From NCBI GenBank assembly GCA_035264765.1, contig DATFPQ010000215.1:1-23405 (forward strand): 23,405 bases of DNA, given 5' to 3'. The notes beneath the pieces were generated by a model. That model was not told the origin of the DNA and searched no databases. It saw nothing but the letters and a program-made list of their open reading frames with translations. This DNA is from DATFPQ01 sp035264765. Its GTDB lineage: Bacteria; Actinomycetota; Actinomycetes; Actinomycetales; Angustibacteraceae. Below, one piece after another: positions 7,397-14,869 of the stretch. The position numbers and the translations under genes were made by a program. Positions within the stretch are counted from its first letter, which is position 1. The number at the start of each line of letters is the position of its first letter.

Positions 7397-7915
7397 ATGG
7401 ACCACAAACGTCCGCCCGGCGGGCACCACCCTCTCGAGCACGCACGGGACCACCGGCACGCGACGGCCAGCAGCGGCGGGGAGCTCTGGCGCACCGCGGT
7501 GTCCGCGACGCTGCACTGCCTGACCGGTTGCGCCATCGGCGAGGTGCTGGGTCTCGTGCTCGCGACCTGGTGGGGCTGGTCGACGGGCCCGAGCATTGCG
7601 CTGGCCGTCGTCCTGGCCTTCGCCTTCGGCTACTCGCTCACCATGGCTCCGGTGCTGCGCGCGGGCGTCCCCCTGCGCCAGGCCGTCGCGGTCGCCCTCG
7701 CCGCGGACACGGTGTCGATCGCCACCATGGAGGTCGTCGACAACGCCATCGTCCTCGCCGTGCCGGGCGCGATGCACGCCGGCCTACTCGACGCCCTGTT
7801 CTGGGGGTCGCTCGCCTTCTCGCTGCTGGTCGCCTTCGTGGTCACCGTCCCGGTGAACCGGGCGCTGATCGCCCGCGGCAAGGGGCACGCCGTCGTCCAC
7901 CGGTACCACTCGTGA
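7397..7915 (+). CDS. DUF4396 integral membrane protein, His-rich N-terminus
   Basis: A 172-residue membrane protein that I place in DUF4396 from the segment TLHCLTGCAIGEVLGLVLAT (about 39-58) and the general plan of about four helices. The first 22 residues are rich in His (HHPLEHARDHRH) and could bind metal. The first helix has a Cys-x3-Cys pair (CLTGC). AAGGAGG stands 5 bases before ATG 7397; a reading from 7271 would include the operator. No function is established for the family as far as I know. The CsoR-type box just upstream and the copper genes nearby suggest a role in copper handling, possibly as a membrane metal carrier or partner of the two-component system. This is inference. Confidence 0.82.
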   Translation: MDHKRPPGGHHPLEHARDHRHATASSGGELWRTAVSATLHCLTGCAIGEVLGLVLATWWGWSTGPSIALAVVLAFAFGYSLTMAPVLRAGVPLRQAVAVALAADTVSIATMEVVDNAIVLAVPGAMHAGLLDALFWGSLAFSLLVAFVVTVPVNRALIARGKGHAVVHRYHS

Positions 7916-8558
7916 CCAGCGTACCTGCCGGGCCCGGGCCGGGAGTCATCACCGTCAAGGCAGCGAGGACGACGCCGACAACTCTTGCTAAGTGACACGT
8001 ATTGCCGGGAGAAGCGACACCTACACCGAGTCTAGAACGCGACCACCCGGCACGCGCGCAAGCCCGGAACGGGACAAACCGCTCGTTCTCCGCGCTGACG
8101 GCGGTCGACCGCACGTCGGCATAGGAGTACCTGGAGGGCGACCACCCGCTGAACCGGGCGGTGGTGGGTGCGAAGGTTCCGACGGGCGGCAACGCCCAGG
8201 TCTGGATCGGGGAACCCGAGCCAGGACGGTGAAGCCCCCACTGCGACAGCGCAAGTCGGCCGACCGTCGGCTTCGTCAGCGGTGCCCTCGCCATGGGCCC
8301 GGGACTACCGGACGACCGCAGACGGCGAATCCCACAATCGGCGGACAAGCCCGACATCGGAGGAACGCGCCTCCAGGGCCGTTGGGGGAGCGGCTATCTT
8401 CACTAACGCCGAGCAACTGTCAGGTCATGGCACGCTTCTGACACTCGGGCGGCAGGCGCTTGCCATAAGGACTGCAGGCTTCGACGTAGCCATCCCGAGC
8501 CCCGCGACGTTCGCTGTCTATCAATCTGTTCACCCCCCTCGAGACAGGGAGATCAGTC
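7916..8558. other. 643-base gap without an intact gene
   Basis: The stretch between the DUF4396 gene and the multicopper oxidase holds no reading frame with a convincing start, ribosome site and domain. It contains a possible relic at 8068-8232 (listed separately) and presumably the oxidase promoter, which I could not place. No CsoR-type box of the ATATACCC-N5-GGGTA form is present. Confidence 0.6.
8068..8232 (+). pseudogene. Possible relic of an unrecognised gene, C-terminal end with in-frame TAG
   Basis: One frame reads 18 codons ending TAVDRTSA, then TAG (8122-8124), then 35 further codons beginning EYLEGDHPLNRAVVGAKV and ending in a natural-looking tail before TGA (8230-8232). The sequence on both sides of the TAG reads like ordinary protein, as if a Tyr or similar codon had become a stop. 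No start codon or ribosome site is visible upstream and I do not recognise the family. It may be a decayed gene end, or chance. Confidence 0.25.
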
Positions 8559-10208
8559 ATGAGCATGGACGGCCCGGGGCCCTCGCAGGCCTCGGCCTGC
8601 ATTGGACGCCGCGACCTTATTCGCATGGGACTGGCCGCTGGTGGAGCGCTTGCGGCGACGCCCCTCTTCGGCCGACTCACCGACGGACCGGACGGTGCCG
8701 ACACCGTGAACCTGATGGCGGTGGCGAGCAGAAGTGACGACGACGCTGGGCCACCGCCCAAGTTCCCGCGCTTCTCCCAGCCGTTCCGCGTCCCTCCCGT
8801 TCTTCGCCCGAGCCGAGTAGCGAACGGCGTGAGGTTCTACGAGCTCGAGCAGCGGCCGGCCCTGCAGCAGATCCTCCCGAAGCAGTTCCCCCCCACGCCC
8901 ATCTTCGGCTTCAACGGCATCTACCCCGGTCCGACTATCACCCAGACCCGTGGGGGCGACCTGACGGTGGTCGCCAACAAGAACTCGCTCCCACGCGGCA
9001 ACCCGTACTCCACGCACCTGCACGGGTCACCGAACCAGCCGTTCTACGACGGCCACCCGGAGGACCTCGTTCCGGTCGGGGCAACGAAGACGTACCACTA
9101 CCCGAACAACGAAGAGGCGCGGACGCTCTGGTACCACGACCACGCCATCGACATCACGGCCCAACACGTCTACGCCGGCCTCGCGGCGTTCTTCCTCCAC
9201 CAACCCGCTGCTCCGGAGATCCGGGAGTTCGGTCTCGATCGGTTGCCGTCCGACAGGTATGACGTGCCGTTGGTCATAGCCGACATCCAGTACACACCGG
9301 ACGGTCGGGTGTTCTTCGACGACCACGGTGAGGACAGCCTGCTCGGCAACGTCGTTGTGGTGAATGGCGTCCCGTGGCCGTTCATGACGGTGGACCGGGC
9401 GAAGTACCGCTTCCGGATCCTCCAAGCCTCCGTCTCCCGCGGGTACGACCTTCGGCTCAGCAACGGCATGCCCATGACCGTGATCGCCACCGACTCCGGC
9501 TTCGTCCGCCGTCCCATTCCGGTCGGTTCGTTCCGGATGGGTACGGCAGAGCGCTACGAGGTCGTGATCGACTTCTCGTCCTTGCAACCCGGCACCCGGG
9601 TCACGCTGCTCAACACCGCTGGCGAGGAGCAGATGCGGGACGTTATGCAGTTCGTGGTCGGCACCACGGACGGGCCGCACCAAGCGCTGCCCGGGCAGCT
9701 CAACGAGCCCGTCTTCCCGAATCCGGGCGCCGTGGTGCGCGAGCGGCTGTTCCGGTTCGAGCGTTCCGGCGGTCAATGGGTCATCAACGGCCTGCCGTGG
9801 GACGAACGCGTCGTCGCCACCCCGCGAGCCAACACCACCGAGCGGTGGTTCTTCGAGAACAAGTCGGGCGGGTGGTTCCATCCCGTGCACGTCCACCTCG
9901 TCGACTTCCAGATCGTGCGCCGCAACGGGAGGGCACCCTTCGCGTACGAGAACGGCCTGAAGGACACCGCGTACGTGGGGGAGAACGAGCGGCTCGAGCT
10001 GCTCATGACCTTCCGGCCGGCCCTACCCGTCGACCCCAACAGGCCGGTGCTCGGCAAGTACGTGATGCACTGCCACAACCTGGTTCACGAGGATCACGCC
10101 ATGATGACGGAGTTCGACGTCAGGCCGGGTAGCGCGGCAGCCGCACAGGCTGGGCACGCGAGAGCGGCAGGCAGAAGCATGATGGTGCAGTGGGAGCTGC
10201 GCGCCTGA
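8559..10208 (+). CDS. Tat-exported multicopper oxidase (CotA/bilirubin oxidase-like)
   Basis: A 549-residue three-cupredoxin oxidase. All four copper-ligand motifs are intact: HLH at 153-155, HDH at 193-195, HPVHVH at 441-446, and HCHNLVHEDHAM at 504-515, where Cys505 is the type 1 ligand and Met515 its axial ligand. The N-terminus has a twin-arginine signal, GRRDLIRMG (Arg17-Arg18), followed by an Ala/Gly-rich hydrophobic run, so the folded enzyme is exported. It may oxidise Cu(I), Mn(II) or phenolic compounds with O2; the substrate is not readable. AGGGAG stands 7 bases before ATG 8559. It is transcribed alone and ends in a strong hairpin. It is near the copper operon but lacks its operator. 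Codon choice looks slightly less GC-biased than in the neighbours, which hints at a separate origin. Confidence 0.92.
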   Translation: MSMDGPGPSQASACIGRRDLIRMGLAAGGALAATPLFGRLTDGPDGADTVNLMAVASRSDDDAGPPPKFPRFSQPFRVPPVLRPSRVANGVRFYELEQRPALQQILPKQFPPTPIFGFNGIYPGPTITQTRGGDLTVVANKNSLPRGNPYSTHLHGSPNQPFYDGHPEDLVPVGATKTYHYPNNEEARTLWYHDHAIDITAQHVYAGLAAFFLHQPAAPEIREFGLDRLPSDRYDVPLVIADIQYTPDGRVFFDDHGEDSLLGNVVVVNGVPWPFMTVDRAKYRFRILQASVSRGYDLRLSNGMPMTVIATDSGFVRRPIPVGSFRMGTAERYEVVIDFSSLQPGTRVTLLNTAGEEQMRDVMQFVVGTTDGPHQALPGQLNEPVFPNPGAVVRERLFRFERSGGQWVINGLPWDERVVATPRANTTERWFFENKSGGWFHPVHVHLVDFQIVRRNGRAPFAYENGLKDTAYVGENERLELLMTFRPALPVDPNRPVLGKYVMHCHNLVHEDHAMMTEFDVRPGSAAAAQAGHARAAGRSMMVQWELRA

Positions 10209-10499
10209 GGGTCGATGCACTGCTCGCGACCCGAGTGAGCCGGCTGCCCGATCACCGGATCCCCGGACCGTCCCCGGAGCGACCGATGCGGTCGCTCCGG
10301 GGACGGTAAGCGTTCCGTGCGCGGTGTCCCAGGGCCCCAGGCACCACAGGTCCTGCCCCACTCCGGCTGGCGCCGTTGCGAGGATCTGCGTGCATCCGTG
10401 CGGCGTTGCGACGCTGGTGGTGACGAACCGGTCGTCCGCGCAGCCACGCCGTCGCAACGAGGATCTCAACGAGGGCGAGCAGGACCTTTCCCTCAAGCC
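10209..10499. other. Gap between multicopper oxidase and HTH-MNT relic
   Basis: It contains the oxidase terminator and, after it, about 190 bases in which I see no supported gene. Short readings here have no ribosome site or recognisable domain. Confidence 0.5.
10267..10307 (+). terminator. Strong hairpin after the multicopper oxidase gene
   Basis: A perfect 18-base inverted repeat: ACCGTCCCCGGAGCGACC (10267-10284), loop GATGC, then its exact complement (10290-10307). It lies 58 bases after the oxidase stop. No T-run follows, as is usual in high-GC actinobacteria. Confidence 0.8.
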
Positions 10500-10527
10500 T
10501 TGACTTTCATATCGCACAAAGCATATT
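10500..10527 (+). promoter_or_regulatory. Leaderless-type promoter of the HTH-MNT gene
   Basis: TTGACT (10500-10505) and CATATT (10522-10527) are 16 bases apart, close to the housekeeping consensus. The -10 ends 7 bases before the ATG at 10535, and no Shine-Dalgarno sequence is present. Transcription would therefore start at or very near the start codon (leaderless mRNA). Confidence 0.55.
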
Positions 10528-10540
10528 GCGTGATATGAAA
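10505..10540. promoter_or_regulatory. Palindromic operator over promoter and start codon of the HTH-MNT gene
   Basis: Imperfect inverted repeat with 15-base arms: TTTCATATCGCACAA (10505-10519), spacer AGCATA, and TTGCGTGATATGAAA (10526-10540); 13 of 15 positions pair. It fills the space between -35 and -10 and covers the start codon. This is the layout expected for autorepression by the HTH protein encoded just behind it. The stretch is AT-rich against a GC-rich background. Confidence 0.65.
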
Positions 10541-11132
10541 ACGCCGTCGCCGTGGCTCCTGCCGCTGCTGCGGTCCCAGACCCAGGGCAACCTGCTTGCG
10601 CTGCTCTATCTGCAGCCAGACCGAGAGTTCAGCCCGACCACCTGGCCGCTCGCCTGCACGTGTCCGTGCCAACCATCATGCGCGAGGCGAACCGCCTCCT
10701 TGACGCGGGGCTGCTGCGCCACGAGCGCACCGGAAACACCCGACTGCTCGCCGCCTGCATGACCACGCCGGTCTACCGGCCCCTGACCGACCTGCTCCTC
10801 GTGACCTATGGGCCGCTTCCAGTGCTGTCACAGCTGCTGCCCGCGTGCCCGGCATCAAGGCGGCCTATATCTACGGATCTTGGGCGGCACGCTACCACCA
10901 GGAGCCTGGGGGGGCGCCCAACGACGTGGACGTCCTCGTCATCGGAACCGCGGATCGAGACGAGCTGTACGACGTCGCCGAGGAAGCGACCCGGACGCTG
11001 GGCCGTGAGGTGAATATCCGCATGGTGACCCCTGCCGCCTGGAAAGCGAATGGCAAGGACCCGTTCCTGGCCTCGGTTCGCGAGCGCCCACGCGTCGAGC
11101 TGGACCTGGCGAGGGAGACAGCGGCGCAGTGA
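10535..11132 (+). pseudogene. Winged-helix HTH / MNT nucleotidyltransferase fusion, two frameshifts
   Basis: Read across three frames, this is one protein of about 200 residues. Frame one gives the N-terminus (SPWLLPLLRSQTQGNLLALL). Near 10635 it must slip by -1 to continue as HLAARLHVSVPTIMREANRL, a helix-turn-helix. Near 10843 a second -1 slip leads to AAYIYGSWAARYH...NDVDVLVIG, the GS-x(n)-DxD core of a minimal nucleotidyltransferase, and then to the C-terminus. Each break is mended by adding one base, and no other stop interrupts. In the MNT/HEPN toxin-antitoxin family the nucleotidyltransferase is the antitoxin, and HTH fusions act as autoregulators. The stop overlaps the next start (GTGA), as in an intact pair. 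Sequencing error cannot be excluded for the two single-base losses. Confidence 0.75.
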
Positions 11133-11340
11133 CTGGCTGGGGAAGGGGCCGGGCGGCCATCGAAGGCATGATCGAGCGTGGCCAGCGTTCGGGCGGATCC
11201 GATCGCGCCGCCACGAGGTCGAGTACCCCTCGTCCAGCGCCCCTCAGGCCACGACCGAAGAGGTCGAAGCGGACCTCCCCAAGGCGGCTGCCATCGTCGA
11301 TCTGGCCCGGAAGGTCATCCCCGGAATGGGGCCGTTCTCA
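11129..11340 (+). pseudogene. HEPN-type partner of the HTH-MNT gene, internal deletion
   Basis: Starts at GTG 11129, overlapping the MNT stop by 4 bases. The first 19 codons (TGWGRGRAAIEGMIERGQ) look like an intact N-terminus. After a frame change near 11190 the text resumes with RRHEVEYPSS and TEEVEADLPKAAAIVDLARK, resembling the last 50 residues of HEPN proteins in such pairs (RH..EYP, then a final helix). The central part of a normal protein of about 150 residues, including the usual RxxxxH active site, seems to be missing, and no stop follows in that frame. This is a remnant, so the toxin side of the module is probably dead. Family assignment rests on the context and the C-terminal pattern. 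Confidence 0.5.
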
Positions 11341-11422
11341 ACCACGGTGCGCCGCCGGCGGGGGTTGACCAGGCTCCGACGCCGGCGGTGTTCTGGAAGA
11401 CCCAGCCCGCGGAGGTGCCGCC

Positions 11423-11803
11423 ATGACATACGGCTTGATGCAGACCGTCCCGCTACCGATCGAGGCCTACGAGCAGATCCACGCACAGATCGGGGCCGCG
11501 CAGGTCCAGCGCCCCGCTCACGGACTGCTCGTGCACTTCGCACGCACGACCGAGCAGGGCTACCAGGTCGTCGAGGTGTGGGAGTCCAAGGAGGACTGCG
11601 ACCGGTTCTTCGCGGAGGTGGTCAACCCCATCGTGGAGCGGTTCGCGGGTCGGCCGCTGCCGTCCGAACCAGTGATCGAGGGGTTCGAGGTCTACGGCCT
11701 CCTGACGCCGGTCGCCGAACCGGCCCGGCAGGACGCCCCGTCCGTGCCGAGCCAGTCCACGCCTGCCCAGGCGGACAGCCCGACCCCCGCCGCGCCCGCA
11801 TAG
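11423..11803 (+). CDS. Small conserved protein, probable dimeric alpha-beta barrel (ABM-like) fold
   Basis: A 126-residue soluble protein. Residues 1-95 have the strand-helix pattern of the ABM/dimeric alpha-beta barrel superfamily: LMQTVPLPIEAYEQIHAQI, then GLLVHFARTTEQGYQVVEVW with the typical VVEVWESKE, then the helix CDRFFAEVVNPIVERF, and a last strand FEVYGLL. The last 30 residues are a Pro/Ala/Ser-rich tail that is probably disordered. GGAGG stands 7 bases before ATG 11423. It is a single gene, convergent with tRNA-Leu. Members of this fold are haem-degrading or quinone monooxygenases or plain ligand binders; no catalytic residues can be assigned here. Codon use is ordinary for the window, unlike the broken genes just upstream. 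Confidence 0.75.
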   Translation: MTYGLMQTVPLPIEAYEQIHAQIGAAQVQRPAHGLLVHFARTTEQGYQVVEVWESKEDCDRFFAEVVNPIVERFAGRPLPSEPVIEGFEVYGLLTPVAEPARQDAPSVPSQSTPAQADSPTPAAPA

Positions 11804-11917
11804 CCGGACCCGCGACCCACGTCGCCCCGCGCGCGGCGTCGTGCCCGAGTGCACGAAGCCGGGACGGGCCTCCCGCTGGAAGGACCGGTCCCGGCTCCGG
11901 GAATCCGCTGCCTGCTG

Positions 11918-12001
11918 TGCGCGAGGGGGGAGTTGAACCCCCACACCCTTCCGGGTACACGGACCTGAACCGTGCGCGTCTGCCTATTCCGCCACTCGCG
12001 C
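11918..12001 (-). tRNA. tRNA-Leu (anticodon CAG)
   Basis: An 84-nucleotide class II tRNA on the minus strand. The acceptor stem GCGCGAG (12001-11995) pairs with CTCGCGC (11925-11919) and the discriminator is A (11918). The anticodon stem CACGG/CCGTG encloses loop TTCAGGT, so the anticodon is CAG, reading CUG. A long variable arm follows (ACCCGGAAGGGTG region), then the T-arm with GTTCAACTC. The 3' CCA is not encoded. A leucine tRNA just upstream of fhaA is also found in Mycobacterium tuberculosis (leuT), so the position looks ancestral. Confidence 0.95.
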
Positions 12002-12178
12002 GAGTACGGGCGGGCCTCCCGCCGGGAGGCCGCCGAACCGACGACGAGGTTAGCACGGGCGGAAGTGCACAGCGTCCACGGTTACGATCGATGCCAGGAC
12101 GCGGACGCCGCGCCGGTGCACCCTGCCCGGCGACGTGCCAGACCCAGCGCAGACGACGACCGACGAGGGAGGTGCCGG

Positions 12179-12967
12179 ATGGGTGTGCTCGACCGCTTCG
12201 AGAAGGGCATCGAGCGTGCGGTGAACGGCGCCTTCGCCCGGGCCTTCCGGTCCGAGGTGCAACCGGTCGAGATCGCCAGCGCGCTGCGCAGGGCGGCCGA
12301 CGAGAAGGCCGCCATCCTGGGACGCGGGCGCACCCTCGTGCCCAACGCGTACGTCGTCGAGCTCGGCGGCACCGACTACGACCGGATGGCCGAGTACGCG
12401 GACGCCCTGCCCGAGGAGCTGGCGAACAACCTGCGCGAGCACGCTGAGCAGCAGGGCTACGCGTTCGTGGGGCCGGTCACGGTCGAGCTCGAGCTCGTCG
12501 AGGAGCTCGACACCGGCGTCTTCTCCGTGCGCACCGCGACGGTCAAGCAACGCCGTCCTGAGTACCGGCCGAACCAGCCGCCCCCCATCCCGCGCGACCC
12601 CGACGTCCCCACGCCGGCTCCACGCCGGTACGCCGAGCGCCGGGCCGACCCGGTGGCGTCGCAGGCCCCCAGCCGGCGCCCGTACCTCGACATCGACGGT
12701 CACCCGTACCCGCTCGTGGCCGCCACCACGGTCCTCGGCCGCGGAGACGACGCCGACGTCGTCCTGGACGACCCCGGCGTCTCCCGGCGCCACGCCGAGA
12801 TCCGCGTGACGACCGACGGACCGCACCTGGTCGCGACCCTGCACGACCTCGGGTCCACCAACGGCACGTTCGTCGACGGCGAGCGAGCCCGCGTCGTCCA
12901 CCTGGCGGAGGGCTCCACCATCACCCTCGGCCGTACCCGCGCCATCTACCGCAGCGGGGAGCGATGA
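12179..12967 (+). CDS. fhaA: FHA-domain protein FhaA (DUF3662 + FHA)
   Basis: A 262-residue cytoplasmic adaptor. Residues 1-125 are the DUF3662 domain (MGVLDRFEKGIERAVNGAFA start, PNAYVVEL, TVELELVEEL). A short Pro-rich linker (about 126-165) follows, then a C-terminal FHA domain that binds phosphothreonine: GRG at 187-189, SRRH at 202-205, LGSTNGT at 224-230. In mycobacteria FhaA is bound by PknB-phosphorylated partners such as the MurJ pseudokinase domain and restrains peptidoglycan synthesis. The linker is far shorter than in M. tuberculosis FhaA (527 residues). GGGAGG (12167-12172) precedes ATG 12179; the frame extends upstream into the tRNA, so the longer reading is rejected. First gene of the operon. 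Confidence 0.93.
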   Translation: MGVLDRFEKGIERAVNGAFARAFRSEVQPVEIASALRRAADEKAAILGRGRTLVPNAYVVELGGTDYDRMAEYADALPEELANNLREHAEQQGYAFVGPVTVELELVEELDTGVFSVRTATVKQRRPEYRPNQPPPIPRDPDVPTPAPRRYAERRADPVASQAPSRRPYLDIDGHPYPLVAATTVLGRGDDADVVLDDPGVSRRHAEIRVTTDGPHLVATLHDLGSTNGTFVDGERARVVHLAEGSTITLGRTRAIYRSGER

Positions 12968-13452
12968 GCGAGCTCACCGTCACTGTCGTTCGTCTTGGCC
13001 TGCTCGCCGTGCTCTGGGTGTTCGTCTTCTCGGTCGTCGGCGTGCTTCGTGGGGACCTGTTCGGCACGCGAGTCACGCAGCGAGCCAACAAGCCGGCCAC
13101 GCCGGCGAGGCCACAGCCGGCGGTCCGCGCCCCGGAGCCGCCGCGCCGCAACCGGCGGACGCCCTCGCACGTGCTGGTCACCGAGGGCCCGCTGCGCGGC
13201 ACGACCATCAACCTCGGCCAGCAGTCGGTGCTGATCGGCCGCAGCCCGGAGGCCACCCTGGTGCTGGACGACGACTACGCGTCCGGTCGGCACGCCCGGA
13301 TCTACCCCGAGGACGGCAGCTGGTACGTCGAGGACCTCGGCTCCACCAACGGCACGTTCGCCGGCCAGAAACGGATCACCGACGGGCCGATGCGCCTGGA
13401 CGTCGGCACCACGCTGCGCATCGGGACCACGGTCCTCGAGCTGCGGAGGTAG
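12964..13452 (+). CDS. fhaB: Membrane-anchored FHA-domain protein FhaB
   Basis: A 162-residue protein with one N-terminal membrane helix (about residues 7-28) and a cytoplasmic FHA domain. The FHA signatures are IGRSPEA at 91-97, SGRH at 107-110 and LGSTNGT at 125-131. A Pro/Arg-rich linker (40-68) joins the two. In mycobacteria FhaB (FipA) helps couple Ser/Thr kinase signalling to the division machinery. ATG 12964 overlaps the fhaA stop as ATGA. The pstP gene follows after 7 bases. Length is close to the family norm. Confidence 0.93.
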   Translation: MSELTVTVVRLGLLAVLWVFVFSVVGVLRGDLFGTRVTQRANKPATPARPQPAVRAPEPPRRNRRTPSHVLVTEGPLRGTTINLGQQSVLIGRSPEATLVLDDDYASGRHARIYPEDGSWYVEDLGSTNGTFAGQKRITDGPMRLDVGTTLRIGTTVLELRR

Positions 13453-13459
13453 CGCGCGG

Positions 13460-14869
13460 ATGCCTGTCGCGCTGCGCTATGCGGCCCGTTCCGACGTCGG
13501 GCTGGGCCGCTACACGAACAACCAGGACTCCGGGTACGCCGGTCCGCACCTGCTCGCCGTCTGCGACGGCATGGGCGGCCATGCGGGCGGCGACGTCGCG
13601 AGCTCGGTAGCCCTCGGCCGCCTGGTCGCCCTCGACGGCGACTCCTACGGCGGCGAGGCCCTGCGCCGACTCGCCGACGCGCTGCGCGACGCCAACGCGG
13701 AGATCGCCCGACAGGCGCGCGAGGACCCGCAGCTGGCCGGCATGGGCACCACCGCCACCGTGCTGATGCGCTACGACCGCAAGCTGGCGCTGGCCCACAT
13801 CGGAGACTCCCGGGGCTACCTGCTGCGCGACGGCCAGCTGAGCCGCATCACCCGCGACCACACCTTCGTGCAGTCGCTGGTCGACGAGGGGCGGATCAGC
13901 GTGGACGAGGCCGAGCAGCACCCGCAGCGCAACATCGTCACCCGGGTGCTCTCCGGCGACCCGGACGACGAACCGGACGTCTCGGCCCGCGAGGCCCGGG
14001 TCGGTGACCGGTACCTGCTCTGCTCCGACGGACTGACCGGCGTGGTCAGCGAGGAGACGATCGCCGAGACGCTCACCGCCGGGGACGACCCCGCCGCCAC
14101 CGCCGAGGCGCTGATCTCGATGGCCCTGCGCGGCGGCGCCCCGGACAACGTCACGGTCGTCGTCGCGCAGGTCGTCGACTCCGGCGACCCGCGCGCCACC
14201 GTGGTCCCCGAGGTGGTGGGGTCGGCCGCGGTCCACGGCACCGTCCCGACCGCCGCCCCGGCGAGCACACCCGCGGCCAAGGCGGCCGCCTTGGCGCGCG
14301 CGCAGCACCAGCACACCGCGGAGGGCGACGACGACGGGATCGTGGTCGGGCCGCCCGCGTCCCCTCGCCGGTGGGTGGCGCGGGCGCTCGCGACCGCCGT
14401 GGCCCTGGTCGTGCTGGCCGTCGGCGCGTACGCGGCCTGGGCTTGGTCGCAGCAGCAGTACTTCGTCGGCGCGGACGGGTCCGACGTCGCCATCTACCGG
14501 GGCCTGCCGCAGGACATCGGTCCGGTCAGCATGTCCAAGGTCTACGAGCGCCAGGACCTGGCACTGGCCCAGCTGCCCGAGTACAGCCAGCAACAGGTCC
14601 GCTCGACGATCACCGCCGACGACCTCGCCGACGCGCGGGCCAAGGTGGGCGCGCTGCGCTCGCAGGCGGTGGCCTGCTCGGGCACGACGCCGCGCCCCTT
14701 GGCCACCACGGCCCGCCCCTCGGCGTCCCCCTCGGCCGGCCAACCGGCGTCCGGCACGACGTCAGTGCCGACCAACACGGCCCCGAGCCGTCCGGCCCCG
14801 AACAGCTCGACCCCGACCACCCCGGCTCCGGCCGCCCCCGACGCCGGATGCGCAGGTGCCGTCTCATGA
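13460..14869 (+). CDS. pstP: PP2C-family Ser/Thr phosphatase PstP
   Basis: A 469-residue membrane phosphatase that reverses PknA/PknB phosphorylation. The cytoplasmic PP2C domain (1-240) keeps the metal-binding residues: NQD at 21-23, DGMGGH at 36-41, GDSRGY at 115-120, SDGLTG at 189-194 and DN at 229-230. A linker and one membrane helix (about 306-328) lead to an outer part of about 140 residues whose end is Pro/Thr/Ser-rich. A GGAGG at the fhaB stop precedes ATG 13460 by 10 bases. Its stop overlaps rodA (ATGA). The layout matches M. tuberculosis PstP. Confidence 0.95.
   Translation: MPVALRYAARSDVGLGRYTNNQDSGYAGPHLLAVCDGMGGHAGGDVASSVALGRLVALDGDSYGGEALRRLADALRDANAEIARQAREDPQLAGMGTTATVLMRYDRKLALAHIGDSRGYLLRDGQLSRITRDHTFVQSLVDEGRISVDEAEQHPQRNIVTRVLSGDPDDEPDVSAREARVGDRYLLCSDGLTGVVSEETIAETLTAGDDPAATAEALISMALRGGAPDNVTVVVAQVVDSGDPRATVVPEVVGSAAVHGTVPTAAPASTPAAKAAALARAQHQHTAEGDDDGIVVGPPASPRRWVARALATAVALVVLAVGAYAAWAWSQQQYFVGADGSDVAIYRGLPQDIGPVSMSKVYERQDLALAQLPEYSQQQVRSTITADDLADARAKVGALRSQAVACSGTTPRPLATTARPSASPSAGQPASGTTSVPTNTAPSRPAPNSSTPTTPAPAAPDAGCAGAVS

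Noticed and set aside
8359..8374. Small hairpin GGAGG/CCTCC upstream of the oxidase
   Set aside because: Only five base pairs; expected by chance in this composition.
7992..8441. 149-residue plus-strand frame in the gap before the oxidase
   Set aside because: No ribosome site, low-complexity Gly/Arg/Pro text, and it conflicts with the more protein-like relic in another frame.
10625..10850. Programmed ribosomal frameshifting in the HTH-MNT gene
   Set aside because: Neither slip site has a slippery heptamer of the X XXY YYZ type or an obvious downstream pseudoknot, and two shifts in one short gene plus a truncated partner fit decay better.
11918..12001. Attachment site at tRNA-Leu
   Set aside because: I could not find a second copy of the tRNA 3' end or an integrase in the window.
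12050..12901. Minus-strand 283-residue frame opposite fhaA
   Set aside because: Shadow; the plus strand carries DUF3662 and FHA motifs.
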